Shown here: one piece after another, positions 9,987-18,685 of the stretch
Numbering within the stretch: the stretch's first letter is position 1
Layout of the letters: every line of letters starts with the position of its first letter
Assembly: GCF_003097635.1 (NCBI RefSeq)
Contig: NZ_QCZI01000003.1
Location: forward strand, 62,001-126,000
Source: Flavobacterium psychrotolerans
GTDB lineage: Bacteria; Bacteroidota; Bacteroidia; Flavobacteriales; Flavobacteriaceae
Length of the DNA stretch: 64,000 nucleotides
Direction of reading: 5' to 3'
Notes under the pieces: generated by a model
Databases searched by the model: none
Told to the model about the DNA's origin: nothing
The model's input: the letters and a program-made list of their open reading frames with translations, nothing else
Program-made: the position numbers and the translations under genes

Positions 9987-10733
9987 ATGAAAATATTAGT
10001 TTGCATCAGTCACGTTCCTGATACTACTTCCAAGATTAACTTCATCAATAACGACTCTCAATTTGACACTAATGGTGTACAATATGTGATAAATCCTAAC
10101 GACGAATTTGGCCTAACCAGAGCCATTTGGTTTCAAGAACAACAAGGAGCCCATGTAACTGTTGTGAATGTTGGCGGTCCTGAAACCGAATCTACTCTAA
10201 GAAAAGCATTAGCAATAGGTGCAAACGAAGCCATTAGAATAAATTCAACTCCTACAGACGGTTTTTTTGTTGCCAAACAATTAGCCGAAGTCATAAAAAC
10301 GGGAAGTTATGACTTAATTATAGCTGGGAAAGAATCACTGGATTATAACGGCGGAATGGTTCCAGGCATGTTAGCCGGACTTTTAGGGTATAATTTCTTG
10401 AACTCTTGTGTTGCATTGACCGTTGAAGGAACTACTGCAAAAGCGGCTCGTGAAATTGATGGCGGAAAAGAAATTGTTTCCACCACATTACCCTTAATTA
10501 TTGGAGGACAAAAAGGATTGGTGGAAGAAAAAGATTTGCGAATTCCTAATATGAGAGGTATCATGACGGCAAGAACCAAAACATTAACCATTCTTGAACC
10601 CATAGCGGCTTCTTCTGAAACTAAAGTGGTGAAATTTGAAAAACCAGCCCCAAAATCGGCAGTAAAATTAGTGAGTGCCGACAATTTGGATGAATTAATT
10701 AATTTATTGCACAACGAAGCGAAGGTGATTTAA
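9987..10733 (+). CDS. etfB: Electron transfer flavoprotein, beta subunit
   Basis: 248 residues. With EtfA it forms the FAD-containing carrier that takes electrons from acyl-CoA dehydrogenases to the quinone pool. The start at MKILVCISHVPD is the family's usual N-terminus; a GTG 12 codons upstream coincides with the promoter and is rejected. DYNGGMVPGMLAGLLG and the ETF-beta signature region EIDGGKEIVSTTLPLIIGGQKGL are present. etfA follows after a 115-bp gap that holds an inverted repeat. Confidence 0.95.
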   Translation: MKILVCISHVPDTTSKINFINNDSQFDTNGVQYVINPNDEFGLTRAIWFQEQQGAHVTVVNVGGPETESTLRKALAIGANEAIRINSTPTDGFFVAKQLAEVIKTGSYDLIIAGKESLDYNGGMVPGMLAGLLGYNFLNSCVALTVEGTTAKAAREIDGGKEIVSTTLPLIIGGQKGLVEEKDLRIPNMRGIMTARTKTLTILEPIAASSETKVVKFEKPAPKSAVKLVSADNLDELINLLHNEAKVI

Positions 10734-10737
10734 TCTT

Positions 10738-10830
10738 CTCCTAACCCCTCTCAAAGGAGGGGAATAAAAAAAATAAAAAGCAATATGCCGAGCTTTAGTT
10801 CCTCTCCTTTGAGAGGGGTTGGGGTGAGGA
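10738..10830. repeat. Imperfect inverted repeat between etfB and etfA
   Basis: Two arms, 10738-10764 and 10799-10830, are near-perfect reverse complements sharing a core ACCCCTCTCAAAGGAG. They flank about 35 bp of A-rich sequence. A related CT-rich unit lies between ftsA and ftsZ (46126-46162). This looks like a small dispersed palindromic element. Confidence 0.7.
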
Positions 10831-10848
10831 TAAAAATCTAAAATCATT

Positions 10849-11814
10849 ATGTCTATATTAATATACGCAGAATCCGCAGAAGGAAAATTTAAGAAAGTCA
10901 CTTATGAATTGGCTTCTTACGCAAAAAAAGTAGCCACATCATTAGGAACCACTGTTACAGCAATTACCTTCAATATTGCTGATGTTTCAGAATTATCAAA
11001 ATATGGTGTTGATAAAGTTTTAAAGACAGGTGACCCCAAATTAACGGGGTTCAATGCCAAAGCCTATGCCAACGTCATCAAACAAGCTACTCAAAAAGAA
11101 AATGTAAAACTTGTTCTATTGTCTTCCACAACCGACAGTTTGTATTTAGCCCCACTAGTTGCAGTAGCACTTGAAGCGGGTTTTGCCTCAAATGTGGTAG
11201 GTTTGCCCGTGAGTACTTCCCCTTTTCAAGTAAAAAGAACCGCATTTTCCAACAAAGCGTTTAACATAACCGAAATCAGCACAGAGGTAAAAGTATTGAG
11301 TTTGTCTAAAAACTCGTATGGCATTATTGAAAATGAATCCGCAGCAACCGAAGAGGCTTTTAACCCAGCCCTTAGCGATGCCGACTTTGGAATAAAAGTG
11401 GAAACCGTAGAAAAATCATCCGGAAAAGTAACCATTGCCGATGCCGATATTGTTGTTTCTGGCGGTCGCGGATTAAAAGGCCCTGAAAACTGGGGAATGA
11501 TTGAAGAATTGGCCGCTGTTTTAGGAGCAGCAACTGCCTGTTCAAAACCAGTCTCTGATTTAGGCTGGAGACCACATGGGGAACACGTAGGCCAAACAGG
11601 AAAACCGGTATCCACCAACTTATATATTGCCATTGGAATCTCTGGAGCCATACAACACATTGCTGGAATTAACGCTTCAAAAGTAAAAGTGGTAATCAAC
11701 TCCGATCCAGAAGCCCCATTCTTTAAAGTGGCCGATTACGGCGTTGTTGGTGATGCGTTTGAAATCGTTCCTAAATTAATCGAAAAATTAAAAGTGTTTA
11801 AAGCAGCTAATTAA
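10849..11814 (+). CDS. etfA: Electron transfer flavoprotein, alpha subunit
   Basis: 321 residues. Binds the FAD that carries electrons. The C-terminal FAD-binding domain shows SGGRGLKGPENW, the SKPVSDLGWRPHGEHVGQTG stretch and the classic ETF-alpha signature LYIAIGISGAIQHIAGINAS, followed by INSDPEAPFFKVADYGVVGD. The N-terminal domain (about 1-180) is of the adenine-nucleotide-hydrolase fold. The gene pairs with etfB upstream and has its own terminator downstream. Confidence 0.97.
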   Translation: MSILIYAESAEGKFKKVTYELASYAKKVATSLGTTVTAITFNIADVSELSKYGVDKVLKTGDPKLTGFNAKAYANVIKQATQKENVKLVLLSSTTDSLYLAPLVAVALEAGFASNVVGLPVSTSPFQVKRTAFSNKAFNITEISTEVKVLSLSKNSYGIIENESAATEEAFNPALSDADFGIKVETVEKSSGKVTIADADIVVSGGRGLKGPENWGMIEELAAVLGAATACSKPVSDLGWRPHGEHVGQTGKPVSTNLYIAIGISGAIQHIAGINASKVKVVINSDPEAPFFKVADYGVVGDAFEIVPKLIEKLKVFKAAN

Positions 11815-11838
11815 TAAAATACTTTTATAGTTCTATCC

Positions 11839-11876
11839 AAAGGCTTTCTAAATCACAAAATTCAGAAAGCCTTTTT
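11839..11876 (+). terminator. Terminator of etfBA
   Basis: An 11-bp perfect stem (11839-11849 with 11864-11874), a 14-nt loop and a T-run. Confidence 0.8.
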
Positions 11877-11898
11877 GATATTATTATTTGCAAAAAAT

Positions 11899-11930
11899 TT
11901 TGTAATTTTATTTAATACAATGTACTTTTG
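11899..11930 (+). promoter_or_regulatory. Promoter of the bifunctional nuclease gene
   Basis: TTTG at 11899-11902 and TACTTTTG at 11923-11930, spaced by 20 nt. The ATG follows 5 nt after the -7 element, so the transcript is probably leaderless. Confidence 0.7.
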
Positions 11931-11935
11931 CAACT

Positions 11936-12562
11936 ATGAGTCTAGTAAAATTAACTATAAAAGGAATTTCATACAGTCAGACACAAAACGGTGCTTATGC
12001 CCTAATTCTGAACGAAGTGGACGGAGAGCGAAAATTACCCATTGTTATTGGGGCTTTTGAGGCGCAATCTATTGCCATTGCTTTAGAAAGAGAAATCAAG
12101 CCACCCCGACCACTTACTCACGATTTATTTAAAAATTTTGCCGACCGGTTTGATATCGTGGTAAAACAAGTCATTATTCACAAATTAGTAGATGGTGTTT
12201 TTTACTCTAGTATCATTTGCGAAAGAGATAAAATTGAAGAGATTATAGACGCACGAACTTCAGACGCCATAGCTTTGGCCCTGCGTTTTAACGCACCCAT
12301 ATTTACCTATAAAAACATATTAGAAAAAGCGGGAATCTACCTTAAATCAAACCCACTTGAAGCCCAAAACCCTTCGAAAGATTTAGGCGGCATACTTTCA
12401 ACTCCCGAAACATTTGGCAAGGAGGAAAGCAACAAATCAGAAGGAACTTATAGTAAGCAAAGTTTATCCGAATTAATGGAACTATTGGATGGAGCCGTTC
12501 AGGACGAAGATTACGAAAAAGCCGCCAAAATTAGAGACGAAATTTCCAAAAGAGAATCATAA
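11936..12562 (+). CDS. Bifunctional nuclease family protein with C-terminal UVR motif
   Basis: 208 residues. The DUF151/BFN domain covers about 1-135 ([19 protein letters not shown], then [20 protein letters not shown]). Family members cleave DNA and RNA in plants and archaeal homologues; the bacterial role is less clear. The last 36 residues ([27 protein letters not shown]) form a UvrB/UvrC-type UVR helix pair, which often mediates protein contact. The ATG sits only 5 nt past a -7 element. A longer reading from 11875 is in another frame and is rejected. thyA follows after 55 bp and may be co-transcribed. Confidence 0.88.
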   Translation: MSLVKLTIKGISYSQTQNGAYALILNEVDGERKLPIVIGAFEAQSIAIALEREIKPPRPLTHDLFKNFADRFDIVVKQVIIHKLVDGVFYSSIICERDKIEEIIDARTSDAIALALRFNAPIFTYKNILEKAGIYLKSNPLEAQNPSKDLGGILSTPETFGKEESNKSEGTYSKQSLSELMELLDGAVQDEDYEKAAKIRDEISKRES

Positions 12563-12617
12563 AAAGGCCTTTGGGATTAATAATTTACCTAAAACCCAGA
12601 ACCTAGATACCCAAAAA

Positions 12618-13442
12618 ATGAAACAATACCAAGATTTAGTACAACATGTTTTAGACCACGGAACCCCGAAAGGTGACCGAACCGGAACCGGAACAAAAAG
12701 CGTTTTTGGGTACCAGATGCGTTTTGATTTGAGCGAGGGATTCCCAATGGTTACCACAAAAAAGTTGCATTTAAAATCGATTGTATATGAATTACTTTGG
12801 TTTTTGAAAGGAGAAACCAATATTGCCTATCTTAAAGAAAACGGCGTAAAAATTTGGGACGACTGGGCAGATGAAAATGGCGAATTGGGTCCCGTTTACG
12901 GACATCAATGGCGCAATTGGAATAGCGAAGAAATTGACCAAATTACTGAATTAATTGAAACGTTAAAAACAAATCCAAACAGCAGACGCATGCTGATTTC
13001 TGCTTGGAATCCATCCGTTTTACCTGATACAACCATTTCTTTTTCAGAAAATGTGGCCAATGGAAAAGTGGCTTTACCTCCCTGCCATGCCTTTTTTCAA
13101 TTTTATGTGGCTAACGGAAATTTATCCTGTCAGTTATACCAACGAAGTGCCGATATCTTCCTCGGAGTACCCTTCAACATCGCTTCTTATGCCTTGCTAA
13201 CAATGATGATTGCCCAAGTATGCAATTTGGAAGTAGGTGAATTCATTCACACTTTTGGAGACGCTCACATTTACAACAATCATTTTGAACAGTTGGAACT
13301 GCAACTTTCACGCGACCCAAAACCATTGCCAAAAATGATTTTGAATCCTGCAATCAAAAATATTTTTGATTTCACTTTTGAAGATTTCACTTTAGAAGGA
13401 TATGAACCCCATGCCCATATTAAGGGAACTGTTGCGGTATAA
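12618..13442 (+). CDS. thyA: Thymidylate synthase
   Basis: 274 residues. Methylates dUMP to dTMP using methylene-tetrahydrofolate. The start at [15 protein letters not shown] is the family N-terminus; an upstream in-frame GTG lies inside the preceding gene. The [19 protein letters not shown] segment, the catalytic cysteine in [13 protein letters not shown], the [20 protein letters not shown] helix and the HIYNNH motif are all present. Length is slightly above E. coli ThyA (264). No clear terminator follows. Confidence 0.98.
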   Translation: MKQYQDLVQHVLDHGTPKGDRTGTGTKSVFGYQMRFDLSEGFPMVTTKKLHLKSIVYELLWFLKGETNIAYLKENGVKIWDDWADENGELGPVYGHQWRNWNSEEIDQITELIETLKTNPNSRRMLISAWNPSVLPDTTISFSENVANGKVALPPCHAFFQFYVANGNLSCQLYQRSADIFLGVPFNIASYALLTMMIAQVCNLEVGEFIHTFGDAHIYNNHFEQLELQLSRDPKPLPKMILNPAIKNIFDFTFEDFTLEGYEPHAHIKGTVAV

Positions 13443-13886
13443 TTCCGTAATAAAATTCGTTTCTTTTTATTCTTTTCAATTTTCAGAATTAATGGCTCCT
13501 CATAATGGCATTGTCAATGCTCTCTTGGAGCATGATTCTCAAAACTGTTAGATGCCCACCATTCAGGTCATGAGACAAGTCCCTTTTTTTGCGAAAAAAT
13601 GCCAAATTTGGGGTTGCTGACGCCATGCGTGTCGTTATTTTGGCTTTTAGACGTAAAAAAAAATTGGGTTTAATCTAATACCTTGAAAAAATAATATCAT
13701 TGTATATTAAATCTATATATATTTACATTCTAACAAGCTGGATTTAAGTTCTTCTGAAAGTTTTTTAAGGGGGCTGAAATTGTTGGCAATCCCATTACAA
13801 CTGCCAGTAAACATTACGACAGACGAGCAAAAAGCAGTGCAATCAATATTATTACATAAAAACTAATCATCTTAAATTTTAAACGC
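13443..13886. other. 444-bp gap between thyA and the M23 peptidase gene
   Basis: No complete gene seen. The first half holds only short frames. From 13711 to 13866 one plus-strand frame looks like the tail of a protein. A G/C-richer patch at 13595-13665 has no recognised match. No convincing promoter of the housekeeping type was found before 13887. Confidence 0.6.
13711..13866 (+). pseudogene. Orphan C-terminal coding relic
   Basis: A plus-strand frame without any ATG reads LDLSSSESFLRGLKLLAIPL followed by about 20 more protein-like residues ending LLHKN and a stop 21 bp before the M23 gene. The composition resembles a real protein tail, but the family is not recognised and no 5' part is visible. 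Confidence 0.25.
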
Positions 13887-15299
13887 ATGAGAAATCTATC
13901 TATGAAAATGGCTCTTTTAGTTTTTTTTGTTTTTCCGTATTTTCTCTTCGCACAGAACTCAACTTTTGATCCGAATGAAAGTGGGGGAAGCTATCCGATT
14001 GAAAGAAATGATGCCAACAACCCTTGCATAAAGCCCGAAGAATATAAGATTATCGAAAAACAATGTGCTGATAATGTTAAATTATTGGGACTTCAAAATG
14101 CCAGACAAAAAGGCAATATAACCACCTCTTTCATATGGCCGCTTAGAACCGCTAACGGATTGAACGACTGCAGTTATTACTATATTGGCAATTATCTGGA
14201 TCAGGATCCAACCAGTCCAGGCATAAGGGACTGGAATTGCGGCACGGTTACCTATGATGGTCACATGGGAACCGACATCTGTACATTCCCATATCCATTT
14301 TATAAAATGGACAACAATCAGGTGGAAGTAATTGCAGCTGCGCCGGGAACTATTGTAAACTGGGTAGATGGAAACTTTGACAAGAACTGTGATTGGAATA
14401 ATGCAAATGCAAATTATATTGCAATTCAACATAAAGATGGTTCTTGTGCTTTGTACTGGCACCTGAAAAAGAATTCTCTTACTCCAAAAAAAATTGGGCA
14501 AACTGTAGTTGCCGGAGAATATTTAGGCGTAGTTGGCAGCTCAGGAGCCTCTTCAGCACCACATCTTCACTTTGAGGTTCTGAGCGGAATTACAATTAAC
14601 ACCATAAACGATTCTTATTCTGGCACATGCAATACCTTAAACGCCAATTCATGGTGGATAGATCAAAAACCATATACCGAACCTGCAATTATAGAGGCGT
14701 CCGTACATCCAGTTTTAGCCGTTTTTCCGACATGTCCATCAACCGAAATTCCAAACGAAGACACTTGTTTTACAGCTGGATCATCTGTTAAGTTTTATAC
14801 TTTTTATAGAAATGAGACCAGCGGCTTGGTTTCAAATATGCGTATAATTAATCCTGACGGAACGACATTCACGAGCTGGACTCACAATAGTAATGTCAGC
14901 CATTTAAGTTCCTATTGGATTTCGACTAAGACATTGCCTATAATAGCAGGCACATACACTTTTGAAGCAACTTACAACAACATCATTTGTTCTAAAAGTT
15001 TTAAAATTGACTGCAATTTATCAAATGTAACGGATATAGCCAATTCATCTAAAATTCAGGTGTTTCCCAACCCTACAAGCGGCATCATAAATATTTCAGG
15101 TTCAGGGATTGTCAATGGAAATTTCAAATTTACCTTAACAAATGGAATTGGACAGCTTTTATTTAACAATAACACTCAGATTGAAAACAACGAAGTCAAA
15201 AAAGAAATCTCCATTTCAGAATTGCCAGACGGCATTTATTTTCTAACGATTGACATGGAAAAAACAAAAATCGTAAAAAAAATTATTAAACAACAATAA
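13887..15299 (+). CDS. Secreted M23 family peptidase with T9SS C-terminal sorting domain
   Basis: 470 residues. A Sec signal peptide (about 1-23) precedes a LytM/M23 zinc endopeptidase domain: H126-x3-D130 (GHMGTD), H192 in YWHLKK, and the H226-L-H228 pair in PHLHFEV. Such enzymes cut peptide crosslinks in cell walls or other glycine-rich peptides. Residues about 285-375 form a beta-sandwich-like spacer. The last 80 residues are a type A T9SS signal (IQVFPNPTSGIINIS near 390, and GIYFLTID..KTKIVKKIIKQ at the end), so export across the outer membrane is predicted. The many cysteines in 47-180 may form disulfides. Because T9SS carries it outside, its target is more likely foreign peptidoglycan or protein than the cell's own wall; this is inference. 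Confidence 0.88.
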   Translation: MRNLSMKMALLVFFVFPYFLFAQNSTFDPNESGGSYPIERNDANNPCIKPEEYKIIEKQCADNVKLLGLQNARQKGNITTSFIWPLRTANGLNDCSYYYIGNYLDQDPTSPGIRDWNCGTVTYDGHMGTDICTFPYPFYKMDNNQVEVIAAAPGTIVNWVDGNFDKNCDWNNANANYIAIQHKDGSCALYWHLKKNSLTPKKIGQTVVAGEYLGVVGSSGASSAPHLHFEVLSGITINTINDSYSGTCNTLNANSWWIDQKPYTEPAIIEASVHPVLAVFPTCPSTEIPNEDTCFTAGSSVKFYTFYRNETSGLVSNMRIINPDGTTFTSWTHNSNVSHLSSYWISTKTLPIIAGTYTFEATYNNIICSKSFKIDCNLSNVTDIANSSKIQVFPNPTSGIINISGSGIVNGNFKFTLTNGIGQLLFNNNTQIENNEVKKEISISELPDGIYFLTIDMEKTKIVKKIIKQQ

Positions 15300-15300
15300 T

Positions 15301-15430
15301 AACGAACTTGCAGAAGATAACGTAAATAGAAATATATACCCAAGGAAACGGTACATTTGGAAATATAAACAATACCAAGATAGACATACTCCGTTATATG
15401 AAAACTGAGTGTGTGTGTATGTCTGTATGA
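15301..15430 (+). pseudogene. Frameshifted relic of a T9SS sorting domain
   Basis: Directly after the M23 gene one frame reads EDNVNRNIYP (to 15342) and the +1 frame continues GNGTFGNINNTKIDILRYMK to a stop at 15430. Joined, these resemble the NIYPNPTNGTF opening of a type A T9SS tail. It suggests a second, decayed T9SS tail, possibly from tandem duplication. Confidence 0.35.
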
Positions 15431-15551
15431 GTTGTGAAATTTTAAAATGAACCCATATACCTCTTACTACAAAACAAAGATGATTTCGAAAAACATTATT
15501 GACTAAATTTTTAAGTCCAGCCTTTCCAACGGATCAATCCTACTAAAAAAA

Positions 15552-15584
15552 CAAAAAAAAAGTCTAAACTTTCGTTTAGACTTT
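15552..15584 (-). terminator. Terminator of tRNA-Gly
   Basis: An 11-bp stem (15559-15569 with 15574-15584), a 4-nt loop and a run of T on the minus strand. Confidence 0.8.
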
Positions 15585-15591
15585 AATGAAG

Positions 15592-15664
<73 letters not shown>

Positions 15665-15677
15665 ATTAACAACGGTG

Positions 15678-15709
15678 CAAATATACTCAATAAGTTTACT
15701 TTTTTGCAA
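15678..15709 (-). promoter_or_regulatory. Promoter of tRNA-Gly
   Basis: Minus-strand TATATTTG (15678-15685) with TTG (15707-15709) 21 nt upstream. Confidence 0.55.
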
Positions 15710-15935
15710 GTTTTTTTTAAAAAAATTAGTAAGTTTTTTTAAAACTAATTTAAACCACCTTCTTTATGAACGTAAAGTTTTTATAATTAAATTGTTAAGT
15801 ATTGGGAAACATTTATTTTTAAGGAAACATTTTTTGTCCAATCGGTGGATTTACTGAGAAAATGAAATTTAGAACAACAAATTTAAATCCAGAAAAGACC
15901 ATCAATATTCCATAAAAACACATGGAAGCCTTATA

Positions 15936-16643
15936 TTATGAAACTAATTTCGAGAATTCCTTATGGTATTTCGATGGATGAAAAATAAATAAACACGATT
16001 TGTTTTTTATTGTATTGATAATTTCATTGGTAAGTTCTACAGGAATTGCTGGGCATCCTTGACTTCTTCCTAATCTTTTATTGTTTTTGATAAAGGAATT
16101 AGAAACATAATCCGCAGCATGCATAACCACACCTCTTTCTCTTGCTTTGTCGTTAATCCCTTTCTCAAGGCCGTCTAATTTCAATGAAGCTCCGTGTTTT
16201 CCCATATAAATTTCACCTGTAGCATAAAAACCTAAACTGCTTTTAAAAGAAGAAGCCTCATTAGAAAACGAAGTTGCAAATTCCTCGCCTGTATTTCGGC
16301 CGTGTGCCACAAGAGAATTATACAAAATAGTATTTGTTGTCATGTCGATAACCCAAAGTCTTTTTGAATTTGACGATAAACTAAAGTCTATTAAGGTCAA
16401 AATGTTTTTCTGTATTTTGCCTTTTTCTTTCAATAAATAAAAACCTTCTAAAGCTTCCGAGAAAACGTCGACTTTAGGCAGAGCAAGATTATTGGAATGT
16501 AAGCCATTGTATACTTCTGCAGCCTCCATTTCAAAGTTAGAAGTGGTTTTATCTGCTACTAATTTGGAATTAACGGATCGGTTTTCATTTGGCGCGAATG
16601 ACATCAAGAAAAACAGCACTGCGGGAAAAATCTTATAAATCAT
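15936..16643 (-). CDS. Murein L,D-transpeptidase catalytic domain family protein
   Basis: 235 residues with an N-terminal signal peptide (MIYKIFPAVLFFLMSFA). The catalytic region has SKRLWVIDMTTNTILYNSLVAHG, H175 in VVMHAADYV, and the SQGC motif with C197 (RLGRSQGCPAIP), which fits the YkuD_2-type family. Such proteins crosslink or modify peptidoglycan in the periplasm through a catalytic cysteine. Residues 20-60 are probably a linker. It is divergent from miaB, and the gap between them contains a structured element. Confidence 0.85.
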   Translation of the reverse strand: MIYKIFPAVLFFLMSFAPNENRSVNSKLVADKTTSNFEMEAAEVYNGLHSNNLALPKVDVFSEALEGFYLLKEKGKIQKNILTLIDFSLSSNSKRLWVIDMTTNTILYNSLVAHGRNTGEEFATSFSNEASSFKSSLGFYATGEIYMGKHGASLKLDGLEKGINDKARERGVVMHAADYVSNSFIKNNKRLGRSQGCPAIPVELTNEIINTIKNKSCLFIFHPSKYHKEFSKLVS

Positions 16644-16986
16644 TGATTACGTTTAAGTTATATGATAGAATTGGGATTGCGAAGATAAAAAAAAATATAA
16701 TGCAACTCAAAATTATTTAAGAAAAAATTACGTTTATCGGCAAATAAAATCGACTAAATACATGTTTTCCACTACCCAAAAAACGAACCACCCCAATAGC
16801 GTGGGCGAAAAACACATTTCTACATCATAAAAACGAAAGCATCTGAAATTTATTATATAAATCCGTTAATTGTCATGAAATTCTGTGAATTTTAACTTTA
16901 AAATCAAACTATCCAAAAAAAACTCCAGTCAACAAACTTCATAAGTAAATATACAAACCCAATACTATAACACTGTCAAATGGCCT

Positions 16987-17127
16987 AGCCCCGATTAAAG
17001 AGAAAAGCCCGGAGACAAAAAAGCAAAAGTTTCCTGTCCTAAAAAAGCGACCAACGGAAGCTCTTTTTAGAACTTTGGAAACTTCGCTTTTATGGTGAGG
17101 ACTTGAAACGGAAAGCGGGAAATTGCT
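16987..17127. ncRNA. Structured intergenic element, copy 1
   Basis: AGC-CCCG at 16987-16993 can pair with CGGG-[5-nt bulge]-GCT at 17116-17127, enclosing inner hairpins (for example AAAGCGA near 17043-17049 with TCGCTTT at 17084-17090). The same layout, with a changed base pair, occurs at 63448-63547. It may be a copy of the Flavo-1 conserved RNA motif described for Flavobacteria, but I could not compare it with the model. Strand is uncertain. Confidence 0.5.
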
Positions 17128-17167
17128 CCATCCATAAAACGACTTAAAACAATGTTAATTCTTAGTC

Positions 17168-17180
17168 TGACATCTTGTCA
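17168..17180. promoter_or_regulatory. Palindrome TGACA-TCT-TGTCA overlapping the miaB -33 region
   Basis: A perfect 5+5 dyad with a 3-nt spacer. The TTG likely to serve as the -33 element (17175-17177) lies inside it, so a protein bound there could block or assist the polymerase. Confidence 0.4.
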
Positions 17181-17206
17181 TATATATTGAAATTCCCTTA
17201 TCTTTG
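17174..17206 (+). promoter_or_regulatory. Promoter of miaB
   Basis: TTG at 17175-17177 and TATCTTTG at 17199-17206, spaced by 21 nt. The ATG is 14 nt after the -7 element, so the leader is very short. Confidence 0.6.
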
Positions 17207-17220
17207 TGCTTTGAAGACAC

Positions 17221-18669
17221 ATGATGGAAAAGATAATAGAAGAAAGTAAACAAGGAGAAAGTCTTGTTCTAGAACACAAACCCGAGAATACCAAAAAACT
17301 CTTTATAGAAAGCTATGGTTGTGCGATGAATTTTTCGGACAGTGAAATTGTGGCTTCCATTTTATCTGGAAATGGGTACAATACAACTCAAATTCTCGAA
17401 GAAGCCGATTTAGTTTTGGTCAACACCTGCTCCATTCGGGACAAGGCAGAGCAAACCATTCGAAAACGTTTGGAGAAATACAATGCCGTGAAACGGATTA
17501 ATCCTAAAATGAAAGTGGGTGTTTTGGGTTGCATGGCGGAGCGCTTAAAAAGTCAGTTTCTGGAAGAAGAAAAAATTGTGGATCTGGTTGTAGGTCCTGA
17601 TGCCTATAAAGATTTACCAAATTTACTGAGCGAAGTCGAAGAAGGCCGTGATGCTATAAACGTGATTTTATCAAAGGATGAAACTTACGGAGATATTTCA
17701 CCGGTACGATTGATGAGCAACGGAATTACGGCTTTAGTTTCAATCACCCGAGGTTGTGATAACATGTGTACGTTTTGCGTGGTTCCCTTTACCCGAGGAC
17801 GCGAACGCAGCCGGGAACCGCAAAGCATCATGAAGGAAATTCAGGATTTATGGGACAAGGGTTTTAAAGAAATTACGCTTTTGGGTCAGAATGTGGATAG
17901 TTATTTATGGTACGGCGGGGGTTTGAAAAAAGATTTCGAAAACGCTACCGAAATGCAAAAAGCAACAGCAGTAGATTTTGATCAGCTATTGGAAATGGTG
18001 GCTGTTGGATTTCCTAAAATGCGCATTCGGTTTTCGACTTCCAATCCGCAAGATATGCACGAAAGTATTTTACACGTTATCGCGAAACATCCTAATATTT
18101 GCAAACACATTCACTTGCCCGTGCAATCAGGAAGCAACAGAATCCTAGCAGCAATGAATCGTTTGCATACGCGCGAAGAGTACATGACCTTAATTGATAA
18201 AATCCGGTCGATAGTACCAAACAGTTCGATATCGCAAGATATGATTTCGGGTTTTCCTACTGAAACCGAAGACGAGCACCAAGACACGTTAAGTTTGATG
18301 GAATATGTGAAGTATAATTTTGGATATATGTATTCGTATTCGGAACGTCCGGGAACCTTGGCCGGAAGAAAAATGGAAGATGATGTGCCTGAAGCGACAA
18401 AATTGCGCAGGTTACAAGAAATAGTCGATTTACAACAAAAGCATGCTTGGTTGCGCTCCGAAGAATTCATTGGACAAACCGTTGAAGTATTAGTAGAGAA
18501 AGTATCCAAAAAATCGACTTCAGAGTTTTCCGGAAGGAATTCACAAAGTATCACAGTGGTATTCCCGAAAGAGCACTATAAAATTGGAGATTTTGTAAAT
18601 GTAAAAATCGTGAGTTGCACGAGTGGTACTTTAAAAGGTGAAGCTGTAGGATGGAGTGATATGAATTAA
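17221..18669 (+). CDS. miaB: tRNA-2-methylthio-N6-dimethylallyladenosine synthase
   Basis: 482 residues. A radical-SAM methylthiotransferase that adds the 2-methylthio group to i6A37 in tRNAs reading UNN codons. N-terminal UPF0004 domain cysteines are C34, C70 and C104; the radical-SAM cluster motif is C179-x3-C183-x2-C186 (TRGCDNMCTFC); a TRAM domain occupies the last 65 residues or so. FTRGRERSR after the cluster separates MiaB from RimO. Either of two adjacent ATG codons may start it. It heads a plus-strand run through groL. Confidence 0.96.
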   Translation: MMEKIIEESKQGESLVLEHKPENTKKLFIESYGCAMNFSDSEIVASILSGNGYNTTQILEEADLVLVNTCSIRDKAEQTIRKRLEKYNAVKRINPKMKVGVLGCMAERLKSQFLEEEKIVDLVVGPDAYKDLPNLLSEVEEGRDAINVILSKDETYGDISPVRLMSNGITALVSITRGCDNMCTFCVVPFTRGRERSREPQSIMKEIQDLWDKGFKEITLLGQNVDSYLWYGGGLKKDFENATEMQKATAVDFDQLLEMVAVGFPKMRIRFSTSNPQDMHESILHVIAKHPNICKHIHLPVQSGSNRILAAMNRLHTREEYMTLIDKIRSIVPNSSISQDMISGFPTETEDEHQDTLSLMEYVKYNFGYMYSYSERPGTLAGRKMEDDVPEATKLRRLQEIVDLQQKHAWLRSEEFIGQTVEVLVEKVSKKSTSEFSGRNSQSITVVFPKEHYKIGDFVNVKIVSCTSGTLKGEAVGWSDMN

Positions 18670-18685
18670 AAAAGCTTGAAAAAAA

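Larger units (their letters stand above)
16644..17220. other. 577-bp gap between divergent L,D-transpeptidase and miaB genes
   Basis: Holds the structured element at 16987-17127, the palindrome 17168-17180 and the miaB promoter. The stretch 16644-16980 shows no gene; it is AT-rich and should contain the promoter of the leftward gene, but no perfect TAnnTTTG was found there. Confidence 0.7.

Noticed and set aside
11226..11699. 157-residue minus-strand frame within etfA
   Set aside because: Entirely antisense to etfA, which is clearly coding; a shadow frame.
13490..13560. Short plus-strand frame of about 19 codons (MAPHNGIVNALLEHDSQNC)
   Set aside because: Too short, no upstream signal, and no similarity that I recognise.
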